A DNA stretch of 64,000 nucleotides from Apostichopus japonicus. Lineage: Eukaryota; Echinodermata; Holothuroidea; Aspidochirotida; Stichopodidae. The position numbers were made by a program, and so were the translations under genes. The notes under the pieces are model-generated. The model ran no database searches and was not told the origin of the DNA. It saw only the letters and a program-made list of their open reading frames with translations. The stretch lies in contig NC_092570.1 of the NCBI RefSeq assembly GCF_037975245.1, positions 11,449,001 through 11,513,000 on the forward strand, given 5' to 3'. Shown one piece after another: positions 1 to 13,385 of the stretch; within the stretch, counting starts at the first letter, position 1; each line of letters opens with the position of its first letter.

Positions 1-848
1 GATCGGTACCGAACATGCTATTGATCGGTGCCGCACATTCGATTGATCGGTATCGCACATTCGATTGATAGGTACCGAAGATTCGATTGATCGGGACCGC
101 ACATTCGATTGATCGGGGCCGCTTATTCAATTGATCGGTACCGCACATTCCATTGATCGGTACCGCACATTCGATTGATCGGTATCGCACATTCGATTGA
201 TCGGTATCGAACATTCGATTGATCGGGAACGCACATTCGATTGATCGGTATCGCATATTCGTTTGATCGGTACCGCAAATTCGATTGATCGGTATCGCAC
301 ATTCGTTTGATCGGTATCGAACATTCGATTAACCGGGAACGCACATTCGATTGATAGGTAGCGAATCTTCGAATGATCGGTACCGAACATTCGAATGATC
401 GGAACTGCACATTCGATTGATCGGTAACGCACATTCCATTGATCGGTATTGCACATTCGTTTGATCGGTACCGCACATTCGTTCGATCGATACCGAACAT
501 TCGATCGATCGGTACCGCACATTCGATTGATCGGTATCGAACATTCGATTGATCGGTACCGCAAATTCAATTGATCGGTACCGCTTTTCGATTGATCGGT
601 ATCGCACATTCGTTTAATCGGTATCGAACATTCGAATGATCCGGAACGCACATTCGATTGATCGGTATCGCACTTTCGTTTGATCGGTACCGCACATTCG
701 ATTGATCGGTACCGCACATTCGATTGATCGGTACCGAACATTCGATTGATCGGGACCGCATATTCGATTGATCGGGGCCGCATATTTCATTGATCGGTAC
801 CACACATTCGATTGATCGGTACTGCAGATTCGATTGATCGGTACCGCA

Positions 849-885
849 CATTCGATTGATCGGTAACCGAACGTTCGGTATCGAA
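849..885. repeat. shortened palindrome cassette (23+14 bp)
   Basis: A 23-bp unit with an extra A is followed by a single 14-bp unit that lacks 8 bp. The perfect palindrome ACCGAACGTTCGGT lies at 866-879. The other sixteen cassettes in the window carry two 14-bp units. This is the only one with one. Confidence 0.95.
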
Positions 886-3700
886 CATTCGATTGATCGG
901 TACCGAATATTCGATTGATCGGTACCGCACATTCCATTGATCGGTACCGCACATTCCATTGATCGGTACCGCACATTCGTTCGATCGATACCGAACATTC
1001 GATTGATCGGTACCGAACATTCCATTGATCGATACCGCACATTCGTACGATCGGTACCGAAAATTCGATTGATCGGTATCGCACATTCGATTGATCGGTA
1101 CCGCACATTCTATTGATCGGTACCGAACATTCGTTTGATCGGTACCGAACATTCGAATGATCGGTACCGCACATTCCATTGATCGGCACCGCACATTCGA
1201 TTGATCGGGTCCGCATATTCCATTGATAGGTACCTCACATTCGATTGATCGGTACCGCACATTTGATTGATCGGTACCGCACATTCGATTGATCGGTACC
1301 GCACATTCGATTGATCGTTACCGAACATTCGTTTGATCTGTACCGAAAATTCAATTAATCAGTACCGCACATTCGATTGATCGGTACCGCACATTCGATT
1401 GATCGGTACCGTACATTCTATTGATCGGTATCGCACATTCGATTGATCGGTACCGCACATTCGATTGATCGGTATCGCACATTCCATTTATCGGCACCGA
1501 GCGTTCGATTTATCGGTATCGAACATTCGATTGAAGGGTACCGCACATTCGATTGATCGGTACCGAACATTCGATTGAGGGGTACCGCACATTCGATTGA
1601 TCTGTAACGAACATTCGATTGATCGGTACCGCACATTCGATTGATCGGTACAGCACATTCAATTGATCGGTACCGAACATGCTATTGATCGGTGCCGCAC
1701 ATGCTATTGATCGGTGCCGCACATTCGATTGATCGGGGCCGCTTATTCAATTGATCGGTACCGCACATTCCATTGATCGGTACCGCACATTAGATTGATC
1801 GGTATCGCACATTCGATTGATCGGTACCGAACATTCGATTGATCGGTACAGCACATTCAATTGATCGGTACCGAACATGATATTGATCGGTGCCGCACAT
1901 TCGATTGATCGGTATCGCACATTCGATTGATAGGTACCGAAGATTCAATTGATCGGTACCGCACATTCCATTGATCGGTACCGCACATTCGATTGATCGG
2001 TATCGCACATTCGATTGATCGGTATCGAACATTCGATTGATCGGGAACGCACATTCGATTGATCGGTATCGCATATTCGTTTGATCGGTACCGCAAATTC
2101 GATTGATCGGTATCGCACATTCGTTTGATCGGTATCGAACATTCGATTAACCGGGACAGCACATTCGATTGATAGGTACCGAATCTTCGAATGATCGGTA
2201 CCGAACATTCGAATGATCGGAACTGCACATTCGATTGATCGGTAACGCACATTCCATTGATCGGTATTGCACATTCGTTTGATCGGTACCGCACATTCGT
2301 TCGATCGATACCGAACATTCGATCGATCGGTACCGCACATTCGATTGATCGGTATCGAACATTCGGTTGAAGGGTACCGCACATTCGATTGATCGTTACC
2401 GAACATTCGTTTGATCTGTACCGAAAATTCAATTAATCAGTACCGCACATTCGATTGATCGGTAAGGCACATTCGATTGATCGGTACCGTACATTCTATT
2501 GATCGGTATCGCACATTCGATTGATCGGTACCGCACATTCGATTGATCGGTATCGCACATTCCATTTATCGGCACCGAGCGTTCGATTTATCGGTATCGA
2601 ACATTCGATTGAAGGGTACCGCACATTCGATTGATCGGTACCGAACATTCGATTGAGGGGTACCGCACATTCGATTGATCTGTAACGAACATTCGATTGA
2701 TCGGTACCGCACATTCGATTGATCGGTACAACACATTCAATTGATCGGTGCCGCACATTCGATTGATCGGGGCCGCTTATTCAATTGATCGGTACCGCAC
2801 ATTCGATTGATCGGTACCGCACATTAGATTGATCGGTATCGCACATTCGATTGATCGGTACCGAACATTCGATTGATCGGTACAGCACATTCAATTGATC
2901 GGTACCGAACATGCTATTGATCGGTGCCGCACATTCGATTGATCGGTATCGCACATTCGATTGATAGGTACCGAAGATTCGATTGATCGGGACCGCACAT
3001 TCGATTGATCGGGGCCGCTTATTCAATTGATCGGTACCGCACATTCCATTGATCGGTACCGCACATTCGATTGATCGGTATCGCACATTCGATTGATCGG
3101 TATCGAACATTCGATTGATCGGGAACGCACATTCGATTGATCGGTATCGCATATTCGTTTGATCGGTACCGCAAATTCGATTGATCGGTATCGCACATTC
3201 GTTTGATCGGTATCGAACATTCGATTAACCGGGACTGCACATTCGATTGATCGGTATTGCACATTCGTTTGATCGGTACCGCACATTCGTTCGATCGATA
3301 CCGAACATTAGATCGATCGGTACCGCACATTCGATTGATCGGTATCGAACATTCGGTTGAAGGGTACCGCACATTCGATTGATCGGTATCGAACATTCGA
3401 TTGATCGGTACCGCAAATTCGATTGATCGGTACCGCTTTCCGATTGATCGGTATCGCACATTCGTTTAATCGGTATCGAACATTCGAATGATCCGGAACG
3501 CACATTCGATTGATCGGTATCGCACTTTCGTTTGATCGGTACCGCACATTCGATTGATCGGTACCGCACATTCGATTGATCGGTACCGAACATTCGATTG
3601 ATCTGGACCGCATATTCGATTGATCGGGGCCGCATATTTCATTGATCGGTACCACACATTCGATTGATCGGTACTGCAGATTCGATTGATCGGTACCGCA

Positions 3701-3751
3701 CATTCGATTGATCGGTAACCGAACGTTCGGTATCGAACATTCGGTATCGAA
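3701..3751. repeat. 51-bp palindrome cassette
   Basis: The cassette is 23+14+14 bp, with the 14-bp palindrome at 3718-3731. The last short unit is followed by TATTCG instead of CATTCG. An ACTGCAG unit precedes it by about 40 bp, as at most other cassettes. Confidence 0.95.
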
Positions 3752-4477
3752 TATTCGATTGATCGGTACCGAATTTTAGATTGATCGATACCGCACATTC
3801 GATTGATTGGTACCGAACATTCCATTAATCGGTACCGAACATTAGGTTGATCGGTACCGCACATTCGATTGAGCGGTACCGCACATTCGATTGATCAGGA
3901 CCGCACATTCCATTGATCGGTACCGCACATTCGATCGATCGGTACCGCACATTCGATTGATCGGTACTGCACATTCGATTGATCGGTATCGCACATTCGA
4001 TTGATCGGTACCGAACGTTCGATTGATCGGTATCGAACATTCGATTGAAGGGTATCGCACATTCGATTGATCGGTACCGAACATTCGATTGATCGGTTCC
4101 GCAAATTCAATTGATCGGTACCGCACATTCGATTGATCGGTACCGCACATTCGATTGATCGGTACCGCACATTCGATTGATCGTTACCGAACATTCGTTT
4201 GATCTGTACCGAAAATTCAATTAATCAGTACCGCACATTCGATTGATCGGTACCGCACATTCGATTGATCGGTACCGTACATTCTATTGATCGGTATCGC
4301 ACATTCGATTGATCGGTACCGCACATTCGATTGATCGGTATCGCACATTCCATTTATCGGCACCGAGCGTTCGATTTATCGGGACCGCATATTCGATTGA
4401 TCGGGGCCGCATATTTCATTGATCGGTACCACACATTCGATTGATCGGTACTGCAGATTCGATTGATCGGTACCGCA

Positions 4478-4528
4478 CATTCGATTGATCGGTAACCGAA
4501 CGTTCGGTATCGAACATTCGGTATCGAA
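4478..4528. repeat. 51-bp palindrome cassette
   Basis: The cassette is 23+14+14 bp, with the palindrome at 4495-4508. It lies 777 bp after the previous cassette, inside the domain I mosaic. Confidence 0.95.
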
Positions 4529-6133
4529 CATTCGATTGATCGGTACCGCACATTCGATTGAGCGGTACCGCACATTCCATTGATCAGGACCGCACATTCC
4601 ATTGATCGGTACCGCACATTCGATTGATCGGTACCGCACATTCGATTGATCGGTACCGAACATTCGATTGATCAGGACCGCACATTCCATTGATCGGTAT
4701 CGAACATTCCATTGATCGGTACCGCACTTTCAATTGATCGGTATTGCACATTCGATCGATCGGTACCGCACATTCGATTGATCGGTACTGCACATTCGAT
4801 TGATCGGTATCGCACATTCGATTGATCGGTACCGAACGTTCGATTGATCGGTATCGAACATTCGATTGAAGGGTATCGCACATTCGATTGATCGGTACCG
4901 AACATTCGATTGATCGGTTCCGCAAATTCAATTGATCGGTACCGCACATTCGATTGATCGGTAGCGCACATTCGATTGATCGGTACCGCACATTCGATTG
5001 ATCGTTACCGAACATTCGTTTGATCTGTACCGAAAATTCAATTAATCAGTACCGCACATTCGATTGATCGGTACCGCACATTCGATTGATCGGTACCGTA
5101 CATTCTATTGATCGGAATCGCACATTCGATTGATCGGTACCGCACATTCGATTGATCGGTATCGCACATTCCATTTATCGGCACCGAGCGTTCGATTTAT
5201 CGGTATCGAACATTCGATTGAAGGGTACCGCACATTCGATTGATCGGTACCGAACATTCGATTGAAGGGTACCGCACATTCGATTGATCTGTACCGAACA
5301 TTCGATTGATCGGTACAGCACATTCAATTGATCGGTACCGAACATGCTATTGATCGGTGCCGCACATGCTATTGATCGGTGCCGCACATTCGATTGATCG
5401 GGGCCGCTTATTCAATTGATCGGTACCGCACATTCCATTGATCGGTACCGCACATTCGATTGATCGGGAACGCACATTCGATTGATCGGTATCGCATATT
5501 CGTTTGATCGGTACCGCAAATTCGATTGATCGGTATCGCACATTCGCTTGATCGGTATCGAACATTCGATTAACCGGGAACGCACATTCGATTGATAGGT
5601 ACCGAATCTTCGAATGATCGGTACCGAACATTCGAATGATCGGAACTGCACATTCGATTGATCGGTAACGCACATTCCATTGATCGGTATTGCACATTCG
5701 TTTGATCGGTACCGCACATTCGTTCGATCGATACCGAACATTCGATCGATCGGTACCGCACATTCGATTGATCGGTATCGAACATTCGGTTGAAGGGTAC
5801 CGCACATTCGATTGATCGGTATCGAACATTCGATTGATCGGTACCGCAAATTCGATTGATCGGTACCGCTTTTCGATTGATCGGTATCGCACATTCGTTT
5901 AATCGGTATCGAACATTCGAATGATCCGGAACGCACATTCGATTGATCGGTATCGCACTTTCGTTTGATCGGTACCGCACATTCGATTGATCGGTACCGC
6001 ACATTCGATTGATCGGTACCGAACATTCGATTGATCGGGACAGCATATTCGATTGATCGGGGCCGCATATTTCATTGATCGGTACCACACATTCGATTGA
6101 TCGGTACTGCAGATTCGATTGATCGGTACCGCA

Positions 6134-6184
6134 CATTCGATTGATCGGTAACCGAACGTTCGGTATCGAACATTCGGTATCGAA
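6134..6184. repeat. 51-bp palindrome cassette
   Basis: The palindrome is at 6151-6164. The flanking blocks match those around the cassette at 21306-21356, 15,172 bp downstream. Confidence 0.95.
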
Positions 6185-6920
6185 CATTCGATTGATCGGT
6201 ACCGAATATTCGATTGATCGGTACCGCACATTCCATTGATCGGTACCGCACATTCCATTGATCGGTGCCGCACATTCGTTCGATCGATACCGAACATTCG
6301 ATTGATCGGTACCGAACATTCCATTGATCGATACCGCACATTCGTACGATCGGTACCGAAAATTCGATTGATCGGTATCGCACATTCGATTGATCGGTAC
6401 CGCACATTCTATTGATCGGTACCGAACATTCGTTTGATCGGTACCGAACATTCGAATGATCGGTACCGCACATTCCATTGATCGGCACCGCACATTCGAT
6501 TGATCGGGTCCGCATATTCCATTGATAGGTACCTCACATTCGATTGATCGGTATCGCACATTCGATTGATCGGTACCGTACATTCTATTGATCGGTATCG
6601 CACATTCGATTGATCGGTAGCGAACATTCGATTGATCGGTACCGCACATTCGGTTGATCGGTATCGCATATTCGATTGGTCGGTACCGCACATTCGATTG
6701 ATCGATACCGCACATTCGTTCGATCGGTACCGAACATTCTATTGATCGGTATCGCACATTCGATTGATCGGTACCGAACATTCGATTGATCGGTACCGCA
6801 CATTCGATAGATCGGTACCGAACATTCGATTGATCGGTATCGCACATTCGATTGATCGGTACCGAACATTCGATTGATCGATACCGCAAATTCGTTCGAT
6901 CGGTACCGAACATTCTATTG

Positions 6921-7756
6921 ATCGGTACCGCACATTCGATTGATCGGTATCGCACATTCCATTTATCGGTACCGCACATTCGTTTGATAGGTACCGCACA
7001 TTCGATCGATCGGGACCGCACATTCGATTGATCGCGGCCGCACATTCGATTGATCGGTACCGCACATTTGATTGATAGGTATCGCACATTCGATTGATCG
7101 GTATCGCACATTCGATTGATCGGTATCGTACATTCTATTGATCGGTATCGAACATTCGATTGATCGGTACCGCACATTCGATTGATCGGTATCGCACATT
7201 CCATTTATCGGTACCGAACGTTCGATTGATCGGTATCGAACATTCGATTGAAGGGTACCGCACATTCGATTGATCGGTATCGAACATTCGATTGATCAGT
7301 ACCGCAAATTCGATTGATCGGTACCGAACATTCGTTTGATCGGTACCGCACATTCGATTGATCGGTATCGCACATTCCATTTATCGGTACCGCACATTCG
7401 TTTGATAGGTACCGCACATTCGATCGATCGGGACCGCACATTCGATTGATCGCGGCCGCACATTCGATTGATCGGTACCGCACATTTGATTGATAGGTAT
7501 CGCACATTCGATTGATCGGTATCGCACATTCGATTGATCGGTATCGTACATTCTATTGATCGGTATCGAACATTCGATTGATCGGTACCGCACATTCGAT
7601 TGATCGGTATCGCACATTCCATTTATCGGTACCGAACGTTCGATTGATCGGTATCGAACATTCGATTGAAGGGTACCGCACATTCGATTGATCGGTATCG
7701 AACATTCGATTGATCAGTACCGCAAATTCGATTGATCGGTACCGAACATTCGTTTG
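6921..7756. repeat. 418-bp tandem duplication (2 x 19 units)
   Basis: Copies at about 6921-7338 and 7339-7756 carry the same ordered variants, including TTTATCGG, GTTTGATAGG, GATCGATCGGG and a GATCGCGGCCGC unit (NotI site). The spacing is exactly 19 x 22 bp, and no off-length unit lies inside. The second copy overlaps the start of the 3,062-bp HOR, and one copy of this block opens the next HOR copy at 10.4 kb. Confidence 0.88.
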
Positions 7757-10323
7757 ATCGGTACCGCACATTCGATTGATCGGTACCGCACATTCGTTCG
7801 ATCGGTACTGCACATTCGATTGATAGGTACCGAACATTCGATTGATCGGTACAGTACAATCGATTGATCGGTACCGCACATTCTATTGATCTGTACCGAA
7901 CATTCCATTGATCGGTACCGCACATTCGATTGATCGGTATCGCATATTCCATTGATCGGTACCGCACATTCGATTGGTCGGTATTTCACATTCGATTGAT
8001 CGGTACCGCACATTCGTTCGATCGGTACTGCACATTCGATTGATCGGTACCGAACATTCGATTGATCGGTACCGCACATTCGTTCGATTTGTAGCGAACA
8101 TTCGATTGATCGGTATCGAACATTCGATTGATCGGTACCGCAAATTCGATTGATCGGTACCGAACTTTCGATTGATCGGTACCGCACATTCGATTGATCG
8201 GTATCGCACATTCGATTGATCGGTACCGTACATTCTATTGATCGGTATCGCACACTCGATTGATCGGTACCGCATATTCGATTGATCGGTATCGCACATT
8301 CCATTTATCGGTACCGAACGTTCGATTGATCGGTATCGAACATTCGATTGAAGGGTACCGAACATTCGATTGATCGGTACCGAACGTTCGTTTGATCGGT
8401 ACCGAACATTCTATTGATCGGTACCGAACATTCGATTGATCGGTACCGCACATTCGATTGATCGGTATCGCACATTTCATTTATCGGTACCGCACATTCG
8501 ATTGATCGGTATCGAACATACGATTGATCCGGAACGCACAATCGATTGATCGGTACCGAACATTCGTTTGATCGGTACCGCACATTCGATTGATCGGTAC
8601 CGCACATTCGTTCGATCGGTACTGTACATTCGATTGATAGGTACCGAACATTCGATTGATCGGTACCGTACAATCGATTGATCGGTACCGCACATTCTAT
8701 TGATCTGTACCGAACATTCCATTGATCGGTACCGCACATTCGATTAATCGGTATCGCATATTCCATTGATCGGTACCGCACATTCGATTGATCGGTATTT
8801 CACATTCGATTGATCGGTACCGCACATTCGTTCGATCGGTACTGCACATTCGATTGATCGGTACCGAACATTCGATTGATCGGTATCGCACAATCGATTG
8901 ATCGGTACCGAACATTTGATTGATCGGGACCGCACATTAAATTGATCGGGGCCGCACATTCGATTGATCGGTACCGAACTTTCGATTGATCGGGGCCGCA
9001 CATTCGATTGATCGGGACCGCACATTCGATTGATCGGTACCGCACATTCCATTGATCGGTACCGCACATTCGATCGATCGGTATCGCACATTCGTTTGAT
9101 CGGTATCGGACATTCGATTGATCGGGAACGCACATTCGATTGATAGGTACAGAATCTTCGAATGATCGGTACCGAACATTCGATTGATCGGTATCGCACA
9201 TTCGATTGATCGGTACCGCACATTCTATTGATCGGTACCGAACATTCGATTGATCGGTACCGAACATTCGATTGATCGGTACCGCACACTCGATTGATCG
9301 GTTCCGCAAATTCGATTGATCGGTACCGCACATTCGATTGATCGGTATCGCACATTCGATTGATCGGTACCGTACATTCTATTGATCGGTATCGCACATT
9401 CGATTGATCGGTACCGCACATTCGATTGATCGGTATCGAACATTCCATTTATCGGTACCGAACGTTCGATTGATCGGTATCGAACATTCGATTGAAGGGT
9501 ACCGCACATTCTATTGATCGGTACCGAACATTCGTTTGATCGGTACCGAACATTCGATTGATCGGTACCGCACATTTCATTTATCGGTACCGCACATTCG
9601 ATTGATAGGTACCGCACATTCGATTGATCGGGACCGCACATTCGATTGATCGGCCTCTTATTCGATTTATCGGTACCGCATTTCGATTGATTGGTATCGC
9701 ACATTCGTTTGATCGGTATCGAACATTCGATTGATCCGGAACGCACAATCGATTGATCGGTACCGAACATTCGTTTGATCGGTACCGCACATTCGATTGA
9801 TCGGTACCGCACATTCGTTCGATCGGTACTGCACATTCGATTGATAGGTACCGAACATTCGATTGATCGGTACCGTACAATCGATTGATCGGTACCGAAC
9901 ATTCTATTGATCGGTACCGCACATTCGATTGATCGGTACCGCACAATCGATTGATCGGGGCCGCATATTCCATTGATCGGTACCGCACATTCGATTGATC
10001 GGTACTGCAGATTCGATTGATCGGTACCGCACATTCGATTGATCGGTAACCGAACGTTCGGTATCGAACATTCGGTATCGAACATTCGATTGATCGGTAC
10101 CGAATATTCGATTGATCGGTACCGCACATTCCATTGATCGGTACCGCACATTCGATTGATCGGTATCGCATATTCCATTGATCGGTACCGCACATTCGAT
10201 TGGTCGGTATTTCACATTCGATTGATCGGTACCGCACATTCGTTCGATCGGTACTGCACATTCGATTGATCGGTACCGAACATTCGATTGATCGGTACCG
10301 CACATTCGTTCGATTTGTAGCGA
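7262..10323. repeat. 3,062-bp HOR, copy 1
   Basis: This is a block of about 139 units, repeated immediately downstream. Paired landmarks at exactly 3,062 bp include an ATTGATCAG unit at 7291/10353, TTTATCGG at 7379/10441 and the palindrome cassette at 10049/13111. The remainder of 4 over 139 x 22 is explained by one cassette (+7 mod 22), a 20-bp unit at about 9,655 (GGCCTCTTATTCG, -2) and a 21-bp unit at about 9,690 (CCGCATTTCG, -1). Only scattered substitutions separate the copies by eye. Confidence 0.92.
10032..10082. repeat. 51-bp palindrome cassette
   Basis: The palindrome is at 10049-10062, near the end of 3,062-bp HOR copy 1. Confidence 0.95.
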
Positions 10324-13300
10324 ACATTCGATTGATCGGAATCGAACATTCGATTGATCAGTACCGCAAATTCGATTGATCGGTACCGAACATTCGTTTG
10401 ATCGGTACCGCACATTCGATTGATCGGTATCGCACATTCCATTTATCGGTACCGCACATTCGTTTGATAGGTACCGCACATTCGATCGATCGGGACCGCA
10501 CATTCGATTGATCGCGGCCGCACATTCGATTGATCGGTACCGCACATTTGATTGATAGGTATCGCACATTCGATTGATCGGTATCGCACATTCGATTGAT
10601 CGGTATCGTACATTCTATTGATCGGTATCGAACATTCGATTGATCGGTACCGCACATTCGATTGATCGGTATCGCACATTCCATTTATCGGTACCGAACG
10701 TTCGATTGATCGGTATCGAACATTCGATTGAAGGGTACCGCACATTCGATTGATCGGTATCGAACATTCGATTGATCAGTACCGCAAATTCGATTGATCG
10801 GTACCGAACATTCGTTTGATCGGTACCGCACATTCGATTGATCGGTACCGCACATTCGTTCGATCGGTACTGCACATTCGATTGATAGGTACCGAACATT
10901 CGATTGATCGGTACAGTACAATCGATTGATCGGTACCGCACATTCTATTGATCTGTACCGAACATTCCATTGATCGGTACCGCACATTCGATTGATCGGT
11001 ATCGCATATTCCATTGATCGGTACCGCACATTCGATTGGTCGGTATTTCACATTCGATTGATCGGTACCGCACATTCGTTCGATCGGTACTGCACATTCG
11101 ATTGATCGGTACCGAACATTCGATTGATCGGTACCGCACATTCGTTCGATTTGTAGCGAACATTCGATTGATCGGTATCGAACATTCGATTGATCGGTAC
11201 CGCAAATTCGATTGATCGGTACCGAACTTTCGATTGATCGGTACCGCACATTCGATTGATCGGTATCGCACATTCGATTGATCGGTACCGTACATTCTAT
11301 TGATCGGTATCGCACACTCGATTGATCGGTACCGCATATTCGATTGATCGGTATCGCACATTCCATTTATCGGTACCGAACGTTCGATTGATCGGTATCG
11401 AACATTCGATTGAAGGGTACCGAACATTCGATTGATCGGTACCGAACGTTCGTTTGATCGGTACCGAACATTCTATTGATCGGTACCGAACATTCGATTG
11501 ATCGGTACCGCACATTCGATTGATCGGTATCGCACATTTCATTTATCGGTACCGCACATTCGATTGATCGGTATCGAACATACGATTGATCCGGAACGCA
11601 CAATCGATTGATCGGTACCGAACATTCGTTTGATCGGTACCGCACATTCGATTGATCGGTACCGCACATTCGTTCGATCGGTACTGTACATTCGATTGAT
11701 AGGTACCGAACATTCGATTGATCGGTACCGTACAATCGATTGATCGGTACCGCACATTCTATTGATCTGTACCGAACATTCCATTGATCGGTACCGCACA
11801 TTCGATTGATCGGTATCGCATATTCCATTGATCGGTACCGCACATTCGATTGATCGGTATTTCACATTCGATTGATCGGTACCGCACATTCGTTCGATCG
11901 GTACTGCACATTCGATTGATCGGTACCGAACATTCGATTGATCGGTATCGCACAATCGATTGATCGGTACCGAACATTTGATTGATCGGGACCGCACATT
12001 AAATTGATCGGGGCCGCACATTCGATTGATCGGTACCGAACTTTCGATTGATCGGGGCCGCACATTCGATTGATCGGGACCGCACATTCGATTGATCGGT
12101 ACCGCACATTCCATTGATCGGTACCGCACATTCGATCGATCGGTATCGCACATTCGTTTGATCGGTATCGGACATTCGATTGATCGGGAACGCACATTCG
12201 ATTGATAGGTACAGAATCTTCGAATGATCGGTACCGAACATTCGATTGATCGGTATCGCACATTCGATTGATCGGTACCGCACATTCTATTGATCGGTAC
12301 CGAACATTCGATTGATCGGTACCGAACATTCGATTGATCGGTACCGCACACTCGATTGATCGGTTCCGCAAATTCGATTGATCGGTACCGCACATTCGAT
12401 TGATCGGTATCGCACATTCGATTGATCGGTACCGTACATTCTATTGATCGGTATCGCACATTCGATTGATCGGTACCGCACATTCGATTGATCGGTATCG
12501 AACATTCCATTTATCGGTACCGAACGTTCGATTGATCGGTATCGAACATTCGATTGAAGGGTACCGCACATTCTATTGATCGGTACCGAACATTCGTTTG
12601 ATCGGTACCGAACATTCGATTGATCGGTACCGCACATTTCATTTATCGGTACCGCACATTCGATTGATAGGTACCGCACATTCGATTGATCGGGACCGCA
12701 CATTCGATTGATCGGCCTCTTATTCGATTTATCGGTACCGCATTTCGATTGATTGGTATCGCACATTCGTTTGATCGGTATCGAACATTCGATTGATCCG
12801 GAACGCACAATCGATTGATCGGTACCGAACATTCGTTTGATCGGTACCGCACATTCGATTGATCGGTACCGCACATTCGTTCGATCGGTACTGCACATTC
12901 GATTGATAGGTACCGAACATTCGATTGATCGGTACCGTACAATCGATTGATCGGTACCGAACATTCTATTGATCGGTACCGCACATTCGATTGATCGGTA
13001 CCGCACAATCGATTGATCGGGGCCGCATATTCCATTGATCGGTACCGCACATTCGATTGATCGGTACTGCAGATTCGATTGATCGGTACCGCACATTCGA
13101 TTGATCGGTAACCGAACGTTCGGTATCGAACATTCGGTATCGAACATTCGATTGATCGGTACCGAATATTCGATTGATCGGTACCGCACATTCCATTGAT
13201 CGGTACCGCACATTCGATTGATCGGTATCGCATATTCCATTGATCGGTACCGCACATTCGATTGGTCGGTATTTCACATTCGATTGATCGGTACCGCACA

Positions 13301-13385
13301 TTCGTTCGATCGGTACTGCACATTCGATTGATCGGTACCGAACATTCGATTGATCGGAACCGCACATTCGTTCGATTTGTAGCGA
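10324..13385. repeat. 3,062-bp HOR, copy 2
   Basis: This is the second tandem copy. Its start is visible where the variant string around 10,353 resumes that of 7,291. About 0.97 kb (12287-13255) has no amino-acid-changing difference from 9225-10193 when read on the minus strand, which indicates very recent duplication or conversion. After about 13,385 the sequence jumps to the part of the HOR that lies near 8,100 and 11,160. Confidence 0.92.
13094..13144. repeat. 51-bp palindrome cassette
   Basis: The palindrome is at 13111-13124. It is the exact partner of the cassette 3,062 bp upstream. Confidence 0.95.

Larger units (their letters stand above)
1..6920. repeat. mosaic domain I of related ~1 kb blocks
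   Basis: This stretch is made of shuffled copies of a few blocks. One marker string, ATTAATCAGTACCG, starts at 1354, 2432, 4220 and 5041 and again at 19905. Spacings within the domain are 1,078, 1,788 and 821 bp. A second marker, a 21-bp unit containing CCGCTTTTCG, lies near 583 and 5,870, with a relative near 3,435. Blocks rich in CATTCGTTCGATCGATACC and GAATGATCCGG recur between 0.1-0.8, 1.9-2.4, 3.2-3.6 and 5.5-6.1 kb. There are no genes. Copies differ by block swaps, which suggests repeated exchange rather than one tandem duplication. Confidence 0.85.

Noticed and set aside
5570-7204. Long minus-strand open reading frames (up to 936 codons) as protein genes
   Set aside because: Three overlapping frames encode the same 22-residue cycle because 22 is 1 mod 3. 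The stop-free unit arises easily by chance (roughly one in three random 22-mers on one strand). Stops introduced by unit variants are frequent, and there are no upstream or downstream gene signals, introns or non-repeat domains.
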